From Flavobacterium omnivorum (GTDB taxonomy: Bacteria; Bacteroidota; Bacteroidia; Flavobacteriales; Flavobacteriaceae), in NCBI RefSeq assembly GCF_900099915.1, contig NZ_FNDB01000005.1:1-64000 (forward strand): 64,000 nt of DNA, in the 5' to 3' direction. Position 1 is the first letter of the stretch. Every line of letters begins with the position of its first letter. The position numbers and the translations under genes are program-made. Under the pieces are notes generated by a model that saw only the letters and a list, made by a program, of their open reading frames with translations, was not told the DNA's origin and made no database searches. Shown here one piece after another: positions 27,247 through 36,062 of this stretch.

Positions 27247-27591
27247 ATGTTACAAATATACCATAATTCCCGCTGCGGAAAATCCCGACAATGTTTAGTA
27301 CTTATGCAAAATTCGAACCTAGAGTTTGAAGTCATCCATTACCTAACACATCCTCCTTCATTTAATGAGCTGTCTACTGTTATTGAAAAACTAAATATAA
27401 AACCAATAGCATTAGTACGGCAAAAAGAAAAAATTTGGATCGAAAAGTATGAAGATCAAAAATTAGATGACAAACAAATTATTCTAGCCATGATATCGAA
27501 TCCAATTCTAATTGAAAGACCTATTGTAGTAAAGGGAAACAAGGCAATTATAGGACGAGATTTAGAAAAAGTCAGCAAGTTCATCGCATAA
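27247..27591 (+). CDS. arsC: Arsenate reductase, glutaredoxin-dependent (ArsC family)
   Basis: 114 residues, the ArsC/Spx thioredoxin-fold size. It has the catalytic Cys in NSRCGKSRQ near residue 10, an Arg in LVRQKE (about 60), and RPIVVKGNKAIIGRD near the C-terminus; the usual Pro of IGRP is Asp. It would reduce arsenate to arsenite with glutathione or glutaredoxin, though flavobacterial members may have other roles. No arsenic operon surrounds it. Confidence 0.85.
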   Translation: MLQIYHNSRCGKSRQCLVLMQNSNLEFEVIHYLTHPPSFNELSTVIEKLNIKPIALVRQKEKIWIEKYEDQKLDDKQIILAMISNPILIERPIVVKGNKAIIGRDLEKVSKFIA

Positions 27592-27689
27592 TTATTCAAT
27601 TATTTAAATTTAACATTTTTTTATGACAGTGAGCATTAAACAAAAATCAACTTTTGACGTCTAATATTGTTTAACCAATGTTTATAGAA

Positions 27690-30143
27690 ATGAAAAAAAT
27701 AAAATCTATTTTACTTCTTGTTCTCTCTTTTAATACCCTTTTTAGTTTTGCTCAACAAGCACCTACAGTCCCAAAAATCAAAATTTCGGGAAGAGTGGTA
27801 GAAAAAATAAGCAATCAACCTTTAGAATATGCTACTATTACTTTTTTGGCTCCTAATAATCCCAAACCAATTGCAGGTGGAATTACAAATCCAAAAGGAG
27901 AATTTGATATTGAGGTTACACCAGGTGTTTATGACATAAAAATTGAATTCATATCTTTCAAAGTAAACGAAATCAAACAAAAAAACCTAAAATCCAATAC
28001 AAGTTTAGGCTTAATTAGTTTAGAGGAAGATGTAAATCAATTGAACGAGGTTATTATTCGTTCTGAAAAAACTACCGTTGAAATCAAATTGGATAAAAAA
28101 GTGTACAACGTAGGTAGTGACCTTATGGTCAAAGGCGGAACGGTAAGTGATGTTTTAGATAATATTCCTTCGGTTGCAGTAGATATTGAAGGAAACATAA
28201 GCTTGCGGGGAAATGAAAATGTTAGAGTACTGATTGATGGAAAACCATCAAATGCGATAAACATAGCTGAAGCATTGCGTTTAATACCGGCTGATGCCAT
28301 TGAAAAAGTAGAGGTAATTACCAACCCATCTGCTCGATATGATGCTGAAGGTGGTGGGGGTCTTTTAAATATTATCTTAAAAAAAGGTAAAAATTTAGGT
28401 TTAAATGGAACTTTTATTGCCTCAACGGGATATCCTGAAAATCACGGTTTAAGCGGTACCTTAAATTATAAATCAGATAATTTTAATATTTTCACTACAC
28501 AAGCTTACAATGATCGTAATAATCCTGGAAATGCTTTTACAAACTCTAGATATTTAAATGCTGACAATACAACTCGAGATTACATCTACGAAACCAGAGA
28601 AAACGAAAGAAACAATAAAGGCTACAATGGGAATTTTGGTGTAGAATGGTATTTGAACAAATCAACATCATGGACAAATTCAATTAATTACCGTAAAAGT
28701 AATGGAAAGAATAGGGATGACGTTTTTCAAGATTATTATGATTCAGGTTTTAATTATGATTACACTCGCAATCGAGTGAACGATGAAAATAGCGACAGTG
28801 AAAATGTAGAATTTGCTACCAACTTCATAAAAAAATTCAAAAAAGACGGACACAAATTGTCAATTGACGGATCCTTTTCTACTAATGATGATATCAATAA
28901 TGCTATAATTACAGATAAAGATTCTAGAACAAATTTGGTTACATTTGATAATACTCGAAATGATCAAACTCAGAGTAGAAATTTACTTCAAATGGATTAT
29001 GTTTTACCTTTTGGAAAAGGAAGTCAATTTGAAGCGGGATATCGTGGTGATTTTTCAAAATTACTAACGGATTATCAAGTGGATAATGACGGAGTAATTA
29101 ACAACAACTTTACGAACACATTAGAATATAAAGAAAAAGTAAATGCTCTTTATACTCAATATGGTGTGAAAATCAATAAATTCTCAGCCCTTTTTGGCTT
29201 GCGTTTTGAAGATTCAAATATTGAAATTAACCAATTAGCCACGAATGATTTCAATACTAAAAAATACAATAATTTTTTTCCTAGTGCTTTCTTCACTTAT
29301 GAAATTTCAGATAAAAGTAGCACTTCTGTAAGTTACAGTCGCAGAATTCAAAGACCAAGAGGGCGATTCTTAAATCCGTTCAGTAACTTATCCAGTAATA
29401 TCAATATTTTTGTTGGAAATCCTGATTTAGATCCAGCATTTACTGATGCTATTGATTTTGGTTATATCAAAAGATGGGATAAATTAACATTTAACACTTC
29501 CTTATATTTAAACAAAACAAATGATTCGTTTCAATTTGCTAGAAGAGAATCTGGTGACTTTGTGAATGGCACGCCTATACTTATTAGCTCGCCTATCAAT
29601 TTAGCTACTGAATTCAGAACAGGATTTGAGTTTACTTTAAACTATTCTCCTTACAAATGGTGGAAATTAAATGGGAATTTCAATTTCTTTAGAAACGAAA
29701 CAAAAGGCGATTTCACCTATACGGACTTTAACAATAATGAAATCTCTCAAAATTTTGACAACATAGCTACATCTTGGTCTACAAGACTGACTTCAAAAAT
29801 CACGTTGCCATACAAAATCGATTGGCAAACAAATGCTAGTTATAACGGTCCACAAAATAATGCTCAAGGAAGAAGTTTGGGTGTTCTTGCAGCAAACTTG
29901 GCTTTTAGTAAAGACATCATGAAAGACAAAGGAACACTATCATTTAATATCAGTGATGTGTTCAATTCCAGAAAAAGAATGATAGAAACTTACCTTCCGG
30001 GAACTGTTGATTCTTACAGCGAAATGCAATGGAGAGTAAGACAGTTTAGTTTATCGTTTACCTATCGTTTTAACAAACCTAAAAACGAAAGAGAAAAACC
30101 TAGACAAAATCAAGGGGATAATGAAGGTGACTATCAAGGTTAA
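27690..30143 (+). CDS. TonB-dependent-receptor-like outer membrane beta-barrel protein
   Basis: About 817 residues. A signal peptide (MKKIKSILLLVLSFNTLFSFAQ) is followed by a carboxypeptidase-regulatory-like Ig domain (about 30-115: ISGRVVEKISNQPLEYATI), a plug domain (about 120-230, including GGTVSDVLDNIPSVAVD, LRGNENVRVLIDGKPS and IEKVEVITNPSARYDAEGG) and an outer-membrane beta-barrel that ends in QFSLSFTYRF. No SusD partner is adjacent, which argues against a polysaccharide locus. The ligand is unknown. Start at the ATG at 27690; the in-frame ATG at 27678 adds four residues. A strong terminator follows. Confidence 0.85.
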   Translation: MKKIKSILLLVLSFNTLFSFAQQAPTVPKIKISGRVVEKISNQPLEYATITFLAPNNPKPIAGGITNPKGEFDIEVTPGVYDIKIEFISFKVNEIKQKNLKSNTSLGLISLEEDVNQLNEVIIRSEKTTVEIKLDKKVYNVGSDLMVKGGTVSDVLDNIPSVAVDIEGNISLRGNENVRVLIDGKPSNAINIAEALRLIPADAIEKVEVITNPSARYDAEGGGGLLNIILKKGKNLGLNGTFIASTGYPENHGLSGTLNYKSDNFNIFTTQAYNDRNNPGNAFTNSRYLNADNTTRDYIYETRENERNNKGYNGNFGVEWYLNKSTSWTNSINYRKSNGKNRDDVFQDYYDSGFNYDYTRNRVNDENSDSENVEFATNFIKKFKKDGHKLSIDGSFSTNDDINNAIITDKDSRTNLVTFDNTRNDQTQSRNLLQMDYVLPFGKGSQFEAGYRGDFSKLLTDYQVDNDGVINNNFTNTLEYKEKVNALYTQYGVKINKFSALFGLRFEDSNIEINQLATNDFNTKKYNNFFPSAFFTYEISDKSSTSVSYSRRIQRPRGRFLNPFSNLSSNINIFVGNPDLDPAFTDAIDFGYIKRWDKLTFNTSLYLNKTNDSFQFARRESGDFVNGTPILISSPINLATEFRTGFEFTLNYSPYKWWKLNGNFNFFRNETKGDFTYTDFNNNEISQNFDNIATSWSTRLTSKITLPYKIDWQTNASYNGPQNNAQGRSLGVLAANLAFSKDIMKDKGTLSFNISDVFNSRKRMIETYLPGTVDSYSEMQWRVRQFSLSFTYRFNKPKNEREKPRQNQGDNEGDYQG

Positions 30144-30180
30144 AAAAACAAGGACTCCCGAAAAGGAGTCCTTGTTTTTT
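30143..30180 (+). terminator. Terminator after the TonB-receptor-like gene
   Basis: AACAAGGACTCC and GGAGTCCTTGTT pair around CGAAAA, flanked by A and T runs. Confidence 0.88.
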
Positions 30181-30224
30181 TGTATCCATTAAAAATGAAA
30201 TTTCAAAAACTCGAAGCATAAAAA

Positions 30225-30252
30225 AAAGGACTCGTAAAAACGGGTCCTTTTC
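30225..30252 (-). terminator. Terminator of the small membrane protein gene
   Basis: AAAAGGACTCG pairs with CGGGTCCTTTT (one G-T). On the minus strand the A run reads as a T tract. Its stem shares AGGACTC with the adjacent plus-strand terminator. Confidence 0.7.
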
Positions 30253-30267
30253 ATTTAACAAAACAGC

Positions 30268-30441
30268 TTATACTGCTTGTTGCTCTTGCTTCTTTTTATC
30301 TCTTTTCTCTTTGTATGCTTCCCAAGTTGCTCCACCTACCCAATAGGATACGAAACCAACTAAAAAGAACATCAACCAAAACCCTATAGTAAGAATGGTT
30401 AAGAAAAGTAAAAAGCCTAAATACTGTGAAAATTCAAACAT
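30268..30441 (-). CDS. Small single-pass membrane protein, unknown function
   Basis: 57 residues from the ATG at 30441 (67 if the upstream ATG at 30471 is used). One long hydrophobic segment (LGFLLFLTILTIGFWLMFFL and following) leads to a charged tail ending in KEKRDKKKQEQQ, so the C-terminus should be cytoplasmic. Short proteins of this type recur in flavobacteria, but I know no function. Its own terminator supports it as a real gene. Confidence 0.6.
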   Translation of the reverse strand: MFEFSQYLGFLLFLTILTIGFWLMFFLVGFVSYWVGGATWEAYKEKRDKKKQEQQAV

Positions 30442-30570
30442 GTTTTCCGGAATTTTTGAATGTAGCCACAAATGTAAGTTTAATTCCTTTTCATACCAAT
30501 AAAAAAGGATAAAAACTACCCATGAATTTTTATAAAAAAGGAATTTTCCGTATTTTTGAACTCAGAATTT

Positions 30571-30649
30571 GGAGCTGTTCCCGCTGTACACTCCAATCTT
30601 TTCTTTTTTAAAGAAAAAAAGAAAAGGATTTCCATTTCCATCGCGGCTA
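30571..30649 (-). repeat. Interspersed structured repeat, copy E
   Basis: Reverse-orientation member of the family at 621. GGAGCTGTTCCCGCTGTACACTCCAATCTTTT and GGATTTCCATTTCCATCGCGGCTA (given here as family arms) match the reverse complement of copy C. Its centre is a hairpin of TTCTTTTTT/AAAGAAAAAAAGAA. It lies in the fumC leader, and its interior is by chance open in the fumC frame. Confidence 0.55.
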
Positions 30650-30687
30650 AAAATCGAGTAAACTACATATTTATAAATAACATCAAC

Positions 30688-32085
30688 ATGAAATTCAGAA
30701 TAGAAAAAGACACCATGGGTGAAGTGCAGGTTCCTGCTGACAAGTATTGGGGCGCACAAACAGAACGTTCTCGCAATAATTTTAAGATTGGCCCATCTGC
30801 TTCGATGCCAAAAGAAATCGTAGAAGGTTTTGCTTATCTAAAAAAAGCAGCTGCTTACGCTAATTGTGATTTAGGAGTTTTACCAATCGAAAAACGAGAT
30901 GCTATCGCAGCCGTTTGTGATGAAATTCTTGCTGGTAAACTAGATAATGAATTTCCATTGGTTATCTGGCAAACCGGTTCTGGAACACAAAGTAACATGA
31001 ACGTAAATGAAGTAGTTGCAAATCGCGCTCAGGTATTAAAGGGATTTAACATTGGCGAAGGGGAGCAATTCATTAAAGCGAATGATGATGTGAACAAATC
31101 ACAATCTTCAAATGATACGTTTCCAACTGGAATGCATATTGCCGCTTATAAAGCAGTAGTGGAAATTACAATTCCTGCTGTTGAAAAATTAAGAGACACC
31201 TTGCATGCCAAAGCTACAGAATTCAAGACAGTAGTAAAAATTGGACGTACACATTTAATGGATGCTACTCCGCTTACATTGGGACAAGAAATTTCAGGAT
31301 ATGTGGCACAATTAAACTATGGCTTGAAAGCAGTTAAAAATACGTTAGCTCACTTATCAGAAGTGGCTTTAGGAGGTACAGCAGTAGGAACTGGATTGAA
31401 TACTCCAGAAGGATATGACGTAAAAGTAGCGGAATACATAGCGGAGTTTACAGGACATCCATTTGTAACAGCAGAAAACAAGTTTGAAGCCTTGGCTGCG
31501 CATGATGCTATTGTAGAAACACATGGTGCATTAAAACAATTGGCCGTTTCATTGAATAAAATTGCTAATGATGTTCGAATGTTAGCTTCAGGACCACGCT
31601 CCGGAATTGGAGAAATCCTTATTCCAGAAAACGAACCAGGTTCTTCTATCATGCCAGGAAAAGTAAACCCTACCCAGTGCGAAGCTTTGACAATGGTTTG
31701 CGCACAAGTTATGGGGAATGATGTCGCTATTTCTGTGGGAGGAATGCAAGGTCATTATGAATTGAATGTTTTTAAACCTCTAATGGCAGCAAACTTTTTA
31801 CAATCTGCTCGATTATTAGGTGATGCGTGTCTTTCTTTTGACGAACATTGCGCTCAAGGTATTGAACCAAACTACAAACGAATCAAAGAACTAGTAGATA
31901 ATTCCTTAATGTTAGTTACTGCTTTGAATACTAAAATTGGATATTACAAATCGGCTGAAATTGCTCAGACAGCACATAAAAACGGGACAACATTAAAAGA
32001 AGAAGCGGTGCGTTTGGGTTATGTAACACCCGAAGATTTTGATGCTTGGGTTAAACCTGAAGATATGGTGGGAAGTTTGAAATAA
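30688..32085 (+). CDS. fumC: Class II fumarate hydratase
   Basis: 465 residues. FumC interconverts fumarate and malate in the citric acid cycle. Family marks are [14 protein letters not shown] near the N-terminus, [31 protein letters not shown], and the signature [15 protein letters not shown] with the catalytic Ser loop. The reading frame is open from 30556, but the stretch before 30688 is repeat copy E and not fumarase-like, so I start at [20 protein letters not shown] promoter box at 30551-30558 lacks a good -33 element. lpdA lies convergent, another central-metabolism gene. Confidence 0.95.
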   Translation: MKFRIEKDTMGEVQVPADKYWGAQTERSRNNFKIGPSASMPKEIVEGFAYLKKAAAYANCDLGVLPIEKRDAIAAVCDEILAGKLDNEFPLVIWQTGSGTQSNMNVNEVVANRAQVLKGFNIGEGEQFIKANDDVNKSQSSNDTFPTGMHIAAYKAVVEITIPAVEKLRDTLHAKATEFKTVVKIGRTHLMDATPLTLGQEISGYVAQLNYGLKAVKNTLAHLSEVALGGTAVGTGLNTPEGYDVKVAEYIAEFTGHPFVTAENKFEALAAHDAIVETHGALKQLAVSLNKIANDVRMLASGPRSGIGEILIPENEPGSSIMPGKVNPTQCEALTMVCAQVMGNDVAISVGGMQGHYELNVFKPLMAANFLQSARLLGDACLSFDEHCAQGIEPNYKRIKELVDNSLMLVTALNTKIGYYKSAEIAQTAHKNGTTLKEEAVRLGYVTPEDFDAWVKPEDMVGSLK

Positions 32086-32110
32086 AACCTTCTAAATACC
32101 AAAACAAAAA

Positions 32111-32149
32111 AATCCCAAATTCCAATTGTATTTATGGAATTTGGGATTT
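32111..32149. terminator. Bidirectional terminator between fumC and lpdA
   Basis: AATCCCAAATTCCA pairs perfectly with TGGAATTTGGGATT around a 10-base loop. Confidence 0.82.
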
Positions 32150-32170
32150 ATTATTTTAGAACTGTATTTT

Positions 32171-33574
32171 CTATACGTGTAACGCTCTATTGTCTGTAGC
32201 GGCTAATGCAGCTTCCTTAATCGCTTCCGCAAAAGTAGGATGCGCATGTGATATTCTAGAAATATCTTCAGCAGATGCTTTAAATTCCATTGCAGTTACT
32301 GCTTCGGCAATTAAATCCGCACAACGCGCTCCAATCATGTGAACACCTAAAACCTCATCCGTTTTTGCATCAGCAAGAATTTTTACAAATCCATCTAAAT
32401 CTCCTCCTGCTCTTGCACGTCCTAATGCTTTGAATGGAAAACTTCCTGATTTGTATTCAATTCCAGATGCTTTTAATTGCTCTTCTGTTTGTCCTACAGC
32501 AGCTACTTCGGGCCAAGTGTATACGACTCCAGGAATCAAGTTATAATCAATATGCGGTTTTTGACCTGCTAAAATTTCAGCAACCATAGTTCCTTCCTCC
32601 TCGGCTTTATGAGCAAGCATCGCTCCACGAACAACATCCCCAATGGCATAGATATTTGGAACATTCGTTTGCAAATGATCATTTACTTCAACCATACCTC
32701 TATCCGAAATTTTCACTCCTGCTTTATCAGCGTTCAATCCATCGGTATAAGGACGACGACCTACAGAAACCAAGGCGTAATTCCCTTCTAGTGTGATCGT
32801 TTCTCCTTTTGTATTCTCAGCTTGAACAGCAACAATATCGCCATTTCTTTCTACTGATTTCACTTTATGTGAAACGTAGAATTTCATACCTTGTTTTTTC
32901 AATACTTTAGTCAATTCTTTAGACAAAGAAGCATCCATTCCTGGAATGATTCTGTCTAGATATTCTACAACCGAAACTTGTGCTCCCAAACGTAGATATA
33001 CTTGTCCAAGTTCAATACCTATAACTCCACCACCAATAATGACCAAATGTTTTGGAACTTCAGGAAGTTTCAAAGCTTCGGTAGAAGTGATTATTCTTTC
33101 TTTATCAATTTTGATAAAAGGCAAAGAAGAGGGTTTTGACCCTGTTGCGATTATGATGTTTTTAGCTTCAACAGTTTCAGAAGTTCCATCTGCTTTTGCA
33201 ACAGCAACGTGTGTAGCGTCAACAAATGAACCTAATCCCTCAAGAACTGTAATTTTATTTTTATCCATTAAAAATTTCACCCCACCTGAAGTTTGATCAA
33301 CAACCGCTTGTTTGCGCGCAATCATTTTTTCTAGATTCACTTTTACTTCCCCAGAAACTTCAATTCCATGATCAGCAAAATGAGCAATTTCACTGTAATG
33401 ATGAGAAGAAGCAAGCAATGCTTTGGAAGGAATACAACCTACATTGAGGCAAGTTCCTCCAAGAGTGGAATATTTTTCGATAATTGCTGTTTTGAAACCC
33501 AACTGTGCACAACGAATTGCTGCAACATATCCGCCTGGTCCAGAACCTATAATGACTACGTCAAATGAACTCAT
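32171..33574 (-). CDS. lpdA: Dihydrolipoyl dehydrogenase
   Basis: 467 residues. The E3 component re-oxidises dihydrolipoyl groups of 2-oxoacid dehydrogenases and the glycine cleavage system with NAD. GSGPGGYVAAIRCAQLG binds FAD; GGTCLNVGCIPSK has the redox disulfide; IGGGVIGIELGQVY binds NAD; HAHPTFAEAIKEA at the C-terminus carries the His-Glu pair. gcvT in the same window would use it, but the E1 and E2 genes are not here. On the minus strand TAATTTTG (plus 33612-33619) is a candidate -7 box. Confidence 0.95.
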   Translation of the reverse strand: MSSFDVVIIGSGPGGYVAAIRCAQLGFKTAIIEKYSTLGGTCLNVGCIPSKALLASSHHYSEIAHFADHGIEVSGEVKVNLEKMIARKQAVVDQTSGGVKFLMDKNKITVLEGLGSFVDATHVAVAKADGTSETVEAKNIIIATGSKPSSLPFIKIDKERIITSTEALKLPEVPKHLVIIGGGVIGIELGQVYLRLGAQVSVVEYLDRIIPGMDASLSKELTKVLKKQGMKFYVSHKVKSVERNGDIVAVQAENTKGETITLEGNYALVSVGRRPYTDGLNADKAGVKISDRGMVEVNDHLQTNVPNIYAIGDVVRGAMLAHKAEEEGTMVAEILAGQKPHIDYNLIPGVVYTWPEVAAVGQTEEQLKASGIEYKSGSFPFKALGRARAGGDLDGFVKILADAKTDEVLGVHMIGARCADLIAEAVTAMEFKASAEDISRISHAHPTFAEAIKEAALAATDNRALHV

Positions 33575-33724
33575 AGTATAATTATTTATTAAGTTTTTAT
33601 AAAATGTCGCACAAAATTAAGGAATTAAGTTTTGTTTAAAGTCTAAATTCACTGGTTTTTGTCTGAAATAAATGCTTATTAACATTTATTTATCAGTAAA
33701 TAGGTCGTTGTATTTTCCTTTATT

Positions 33725-34183
33725 TTAAATCGTTATGACAGTAGTGTTTTTGACTTCACTAATCATAAATGTACTGTGTGTGCTTCCAATATGTTCCAAA
33801 GTTGTTAATTTAGTTACTAAAAATTCTCTGTAGGCTTCCATATCTTTTACCACTATTTTCAAAATATAGTCGTAATCGCCACTAACATGATGACATTCCA
33901 GAACCTCTTTGAGCTTCACGACTTCACTTTCAAATTTGGTAAGAAACTCTTTGGTGTGTTGTATCAATTTAAGGTGACAAAAAACGACGAATCCTTTTTC
34001 GACTTTCGAACGATCGACTAGCACTACGTATTTATCGATGATTCCTTCTCTTTCGAGCTTTTTAATGCGCTCATATACCGCAGTAACCGAAAGGTTGAGT
34101 TTTACTGAAAATTCTTTTGTGGTTTTCTTACAATCGGATTGTAATAAGAAAAGCAATTTTTTATCAATTGAGTCTAATGTCAT
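33725..34183 (-). CDS. Lrp/AsnC family transcriptional regulator
   Basis: 152 residues. The N-terminal winged helix (DSIDKKLLFLLQSDCKKTTKEFS, then LSVTAVYERIKKLEREGII) is followed by the RAM ligand-binding domain (about 65-145, including VLECHHVSGDYDYILKI). Such proteins sense amino acids. It diverges from a Cys/Met trans-sulfuration enzyme gene, which is the likely target, as Lrp-type regulators usually control the adjacent divergent gene. Confidence 0.9.
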   Translation of the reverse strand: MTLDSIDKKLLFLLQSDCKKTTKEFSVKLNLSVTAVYERIKKLEREGIIDKYVVLVDRSKVEKGFVVFCHLKLIQHTKEFLTKFESEVVKLKEVLECHHVSGDYDYILKIVVKDMEAYREFLVTKLTTLEHIGSTHSTFMISEVKNTTVITI

Positions 34184-34359
34184 TTTTATTGAAATTTGAA
34201 TTGAAATAAAATCTATGTAAATCCTGTTTAAAGAGCTAATTTAGAAAATTAAATTAAATTATTCCTATTTTATAGATTTAAAATCCAATATTCATCAATA
34301 GTATTGATTATTAATCTAGAACCGTGTTATTTTGAATAGATTTTGTTACTAACGAAATA

Positions 34360-34447
34360 CCCTAGCCCTAATAGCAGTGTAAATCCTTTCTATTCCTGAA
34401 CTTGTTTCAGGAATAGAAAGATTGAAACGAATAGCAGGAATAGCTTC
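34360..34447 (+). repeat. Interspersed structured repeat, copy C
   Basis: CCCTAGCCCTAATAGCAGTG at the left and GAATAGCAGGAATAGCTTC at the right match the family at 621 and 6335. The centre is a perfect hairpin, CTATTCCTGAA with TTCAGGAATAG. It occupies most of the region between the Lrp gene and the trans-sulfuration gene and ends 20 bases ahead of the latter's ATG. Confidence 0.6.
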
Positions 34448-34467
34448 AAATAATAATACATACAACT

Positions 34468-35676
34468 ATGAAAAATTTCAATCCCGCAGACAACATTCAG
34501 GATTTACAGTACTTTGGAGAATTTGGTGGTGTAAACCCGTCCATTTCTGATTCTTCCACGTATACGTTTTTATCGGCAAAAACGATGTTTGATACTTTTG
34601 AAGGAAATATGGAAGGCTGTTATTTATATTCCCGCCATTCATCACCTAGTAATTTGTATTTAGACAAAGCACTCGCAGCAATGGAAGGAACAGAAACCGC
34701 TAATGTTTCGGCCTCCGGAATGGGCGCAATTACCCCTACACTATTGCAGTTGTGCGGCACGGGTGATCACATTGTTTCAAGCAGAACAATTTATGGAGGA
34801 ACGTATGCTTTCTTGAAGAATTTTACGCCAAGATTAGGCATCAAAACTACTTTTGTAGATATTACAAAACTTGATGTTGTTGAAGCGGCAATTACGCCCG
34901 AAACCAAAGTTTTGTATTGTGAAACAGTTAGCAATCCGTTGCTAGAAGTAGCTGATATTGAAGGTTTATCTAAAATTGCAAAGCGCCATAATTTAACGCT
35001 TGTGGTTGATAATACATTTTCACCATTGTCCGTTTCTCCTGCACGATTGGGTGCTGATATTGTGATTCACAGTTTGACCAAATACATTAACGGAAGCAGT
35101 GATACTGTGGGCGGAGTGACATGTGCCTCGCGAGAATTTATTGATAGTTTAAAAAACGTAAATAGCGGAGCCAGCATGTTACTGGGACCTACAATGGATA
35201 GTTTACGTTCAGCGAGTGTGATGAAAAACTTGCGCACTTTGCATATCCGTATGAAACAGCACAGTCATAATGCGATGTATCTTGCGCAACGCTTCGAAAA
35301 AGATGGACTAAAAACAGTATATCCCGGTTTGGAAAGCCATCCAAGTCACGAAATTTATAAAACGATGATCAATCCCGAATATGGTTTTGGAGGAATGATG
35401 ACTTTGGACATAGGAACTTTGGCGAAAGCCAATGAATTAATGGAATTAATGCAAGCAAAAAATCTAGGGTATCTTGCTGTTAGTTTAGGGTTTTACAAAA
35501 CGTTGTTTAGTGCCCCTGGAACTTCGACATCAAGTGAAATCCCTCTAGAGGAACAAATAGAAATGGGATTGACTGATGGTTTAATCCGATTTTCTATAGG
35601 TTTAGACAATAATATTGAAAGAAGCTATCAAATGATGCGCGCCTGTATGATGGAATTAAATATTCTGATATCTTAA
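34468..35676 (+). CDS. Trans-sulfuration family PLP enzyme (methionine gamma-lyase or cystathionine gamma-lyase type)
   Basis: 402 residues, Cys/Met metabolism PLP family. YSRHSSPSNLYLDKALAAMEGTE binds PLP from the neighbouring subunit; SASGMGAITPTLLQL is the phosphate cup; LVVDNTFSPLS has the Asp; VIHSLTKYINGSSDTVGG the Schiff-base Lys. The sequence does not decide between methionine gamma-lyase, cystathionine gamma-lyase and cystathionine gamma-synthase. The divergent Lrp-type regulator suggests induction by an amino acid and so a catabolic role. The upstream region is filled by repeat copy C. Confidence 0.85.
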   Translation: MKNFNPADNIQDLQYFGEFGGVNPSISDSSTYTFLSAKTMFDTFEGNMEGCYLYSRHSSPSNLYLDKALAAMEGTETANVSASGMGAITPTLLQLCGTGDHIVSSRTIYGGTYAFLKNFTPRLGIKTTFVDITKLDVVEAAITPETKVLYCETVSNPLLEVADIEGLSKIAKRHNLTLVVDNTFSPLSVSPARLGADIVIHSLTKYINGSSDTVGGVTCASREFIDSLKNVNSGASMLLGPTMDSLRSASVMKNLRTLHIRMKQHSHNAMYLAQRFEKDGLKTVYPGLESHPSHEIYKTMINPEYGFGGMMTLDIGTLAKANELMELMQAKNLGYLAVSLGFYKTLFSAPGTSTSSEIPLEEQIEMGLTDGLIRFSIGLDNNIERSYQMMRACMMELNILIS

Positions 35677-35704
35677 AACAATTCTGCTTGTAGTAAGCCA
35701 GTTT

Positions 35705-35735
35705 AAAGCCTGTATGCTCAATTATACAGGCTTTT
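35705..35735 (+). terminator. Terminator after the trans-sulfuration gene
   Basis: AAAGCCTGTAT pairs with ATACAGGCTTT around GCTCAATT, followed by T. Confidence 0.8.
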
Positions 35736-36062
35736 ACACTATAAATAAAGCAGTTAACCCGTTTTTATAAGTTGCTTTTACATCATTTAGGAAAGGTGAA
35801 AGTAAATTTCTTCGCTTCTTTGATTTTGATTTCGAAATTATTCTCATGAAGTAGTCCGTTATTTCTATCAAATTGCACTCGATTATTTTTTATCTTACAC
35901 CTATCTAAAATGGGTGTTACCCAGCCTAAAGAAGCGCAGAAAAGGAGTGAAAAAAAATAGCATCTTCTCTCCTTCTTTCTCGTTTCTCTCTCTGTTTTTT
36001 TACCTAATTTTTTACTAGGCATCAATAATTAAACACTCTTTTTAGACTTTGTTGAAATAGAA

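Noticed and set aside
30556..30687. N-terminal extension of fumC
   Set aside because: The stretch is repeat copy E and does not resemble the fumarase N-terminus.
35783..36025. 80-residue open frame on the minus strand just after the hybrid kinase gene
   Set aside because: Lys/Arg-rich at the start, no recognisable domain, and it lies in a low-complexity region (runs of CTTT and TTTT). No promoter or start signal supports it.
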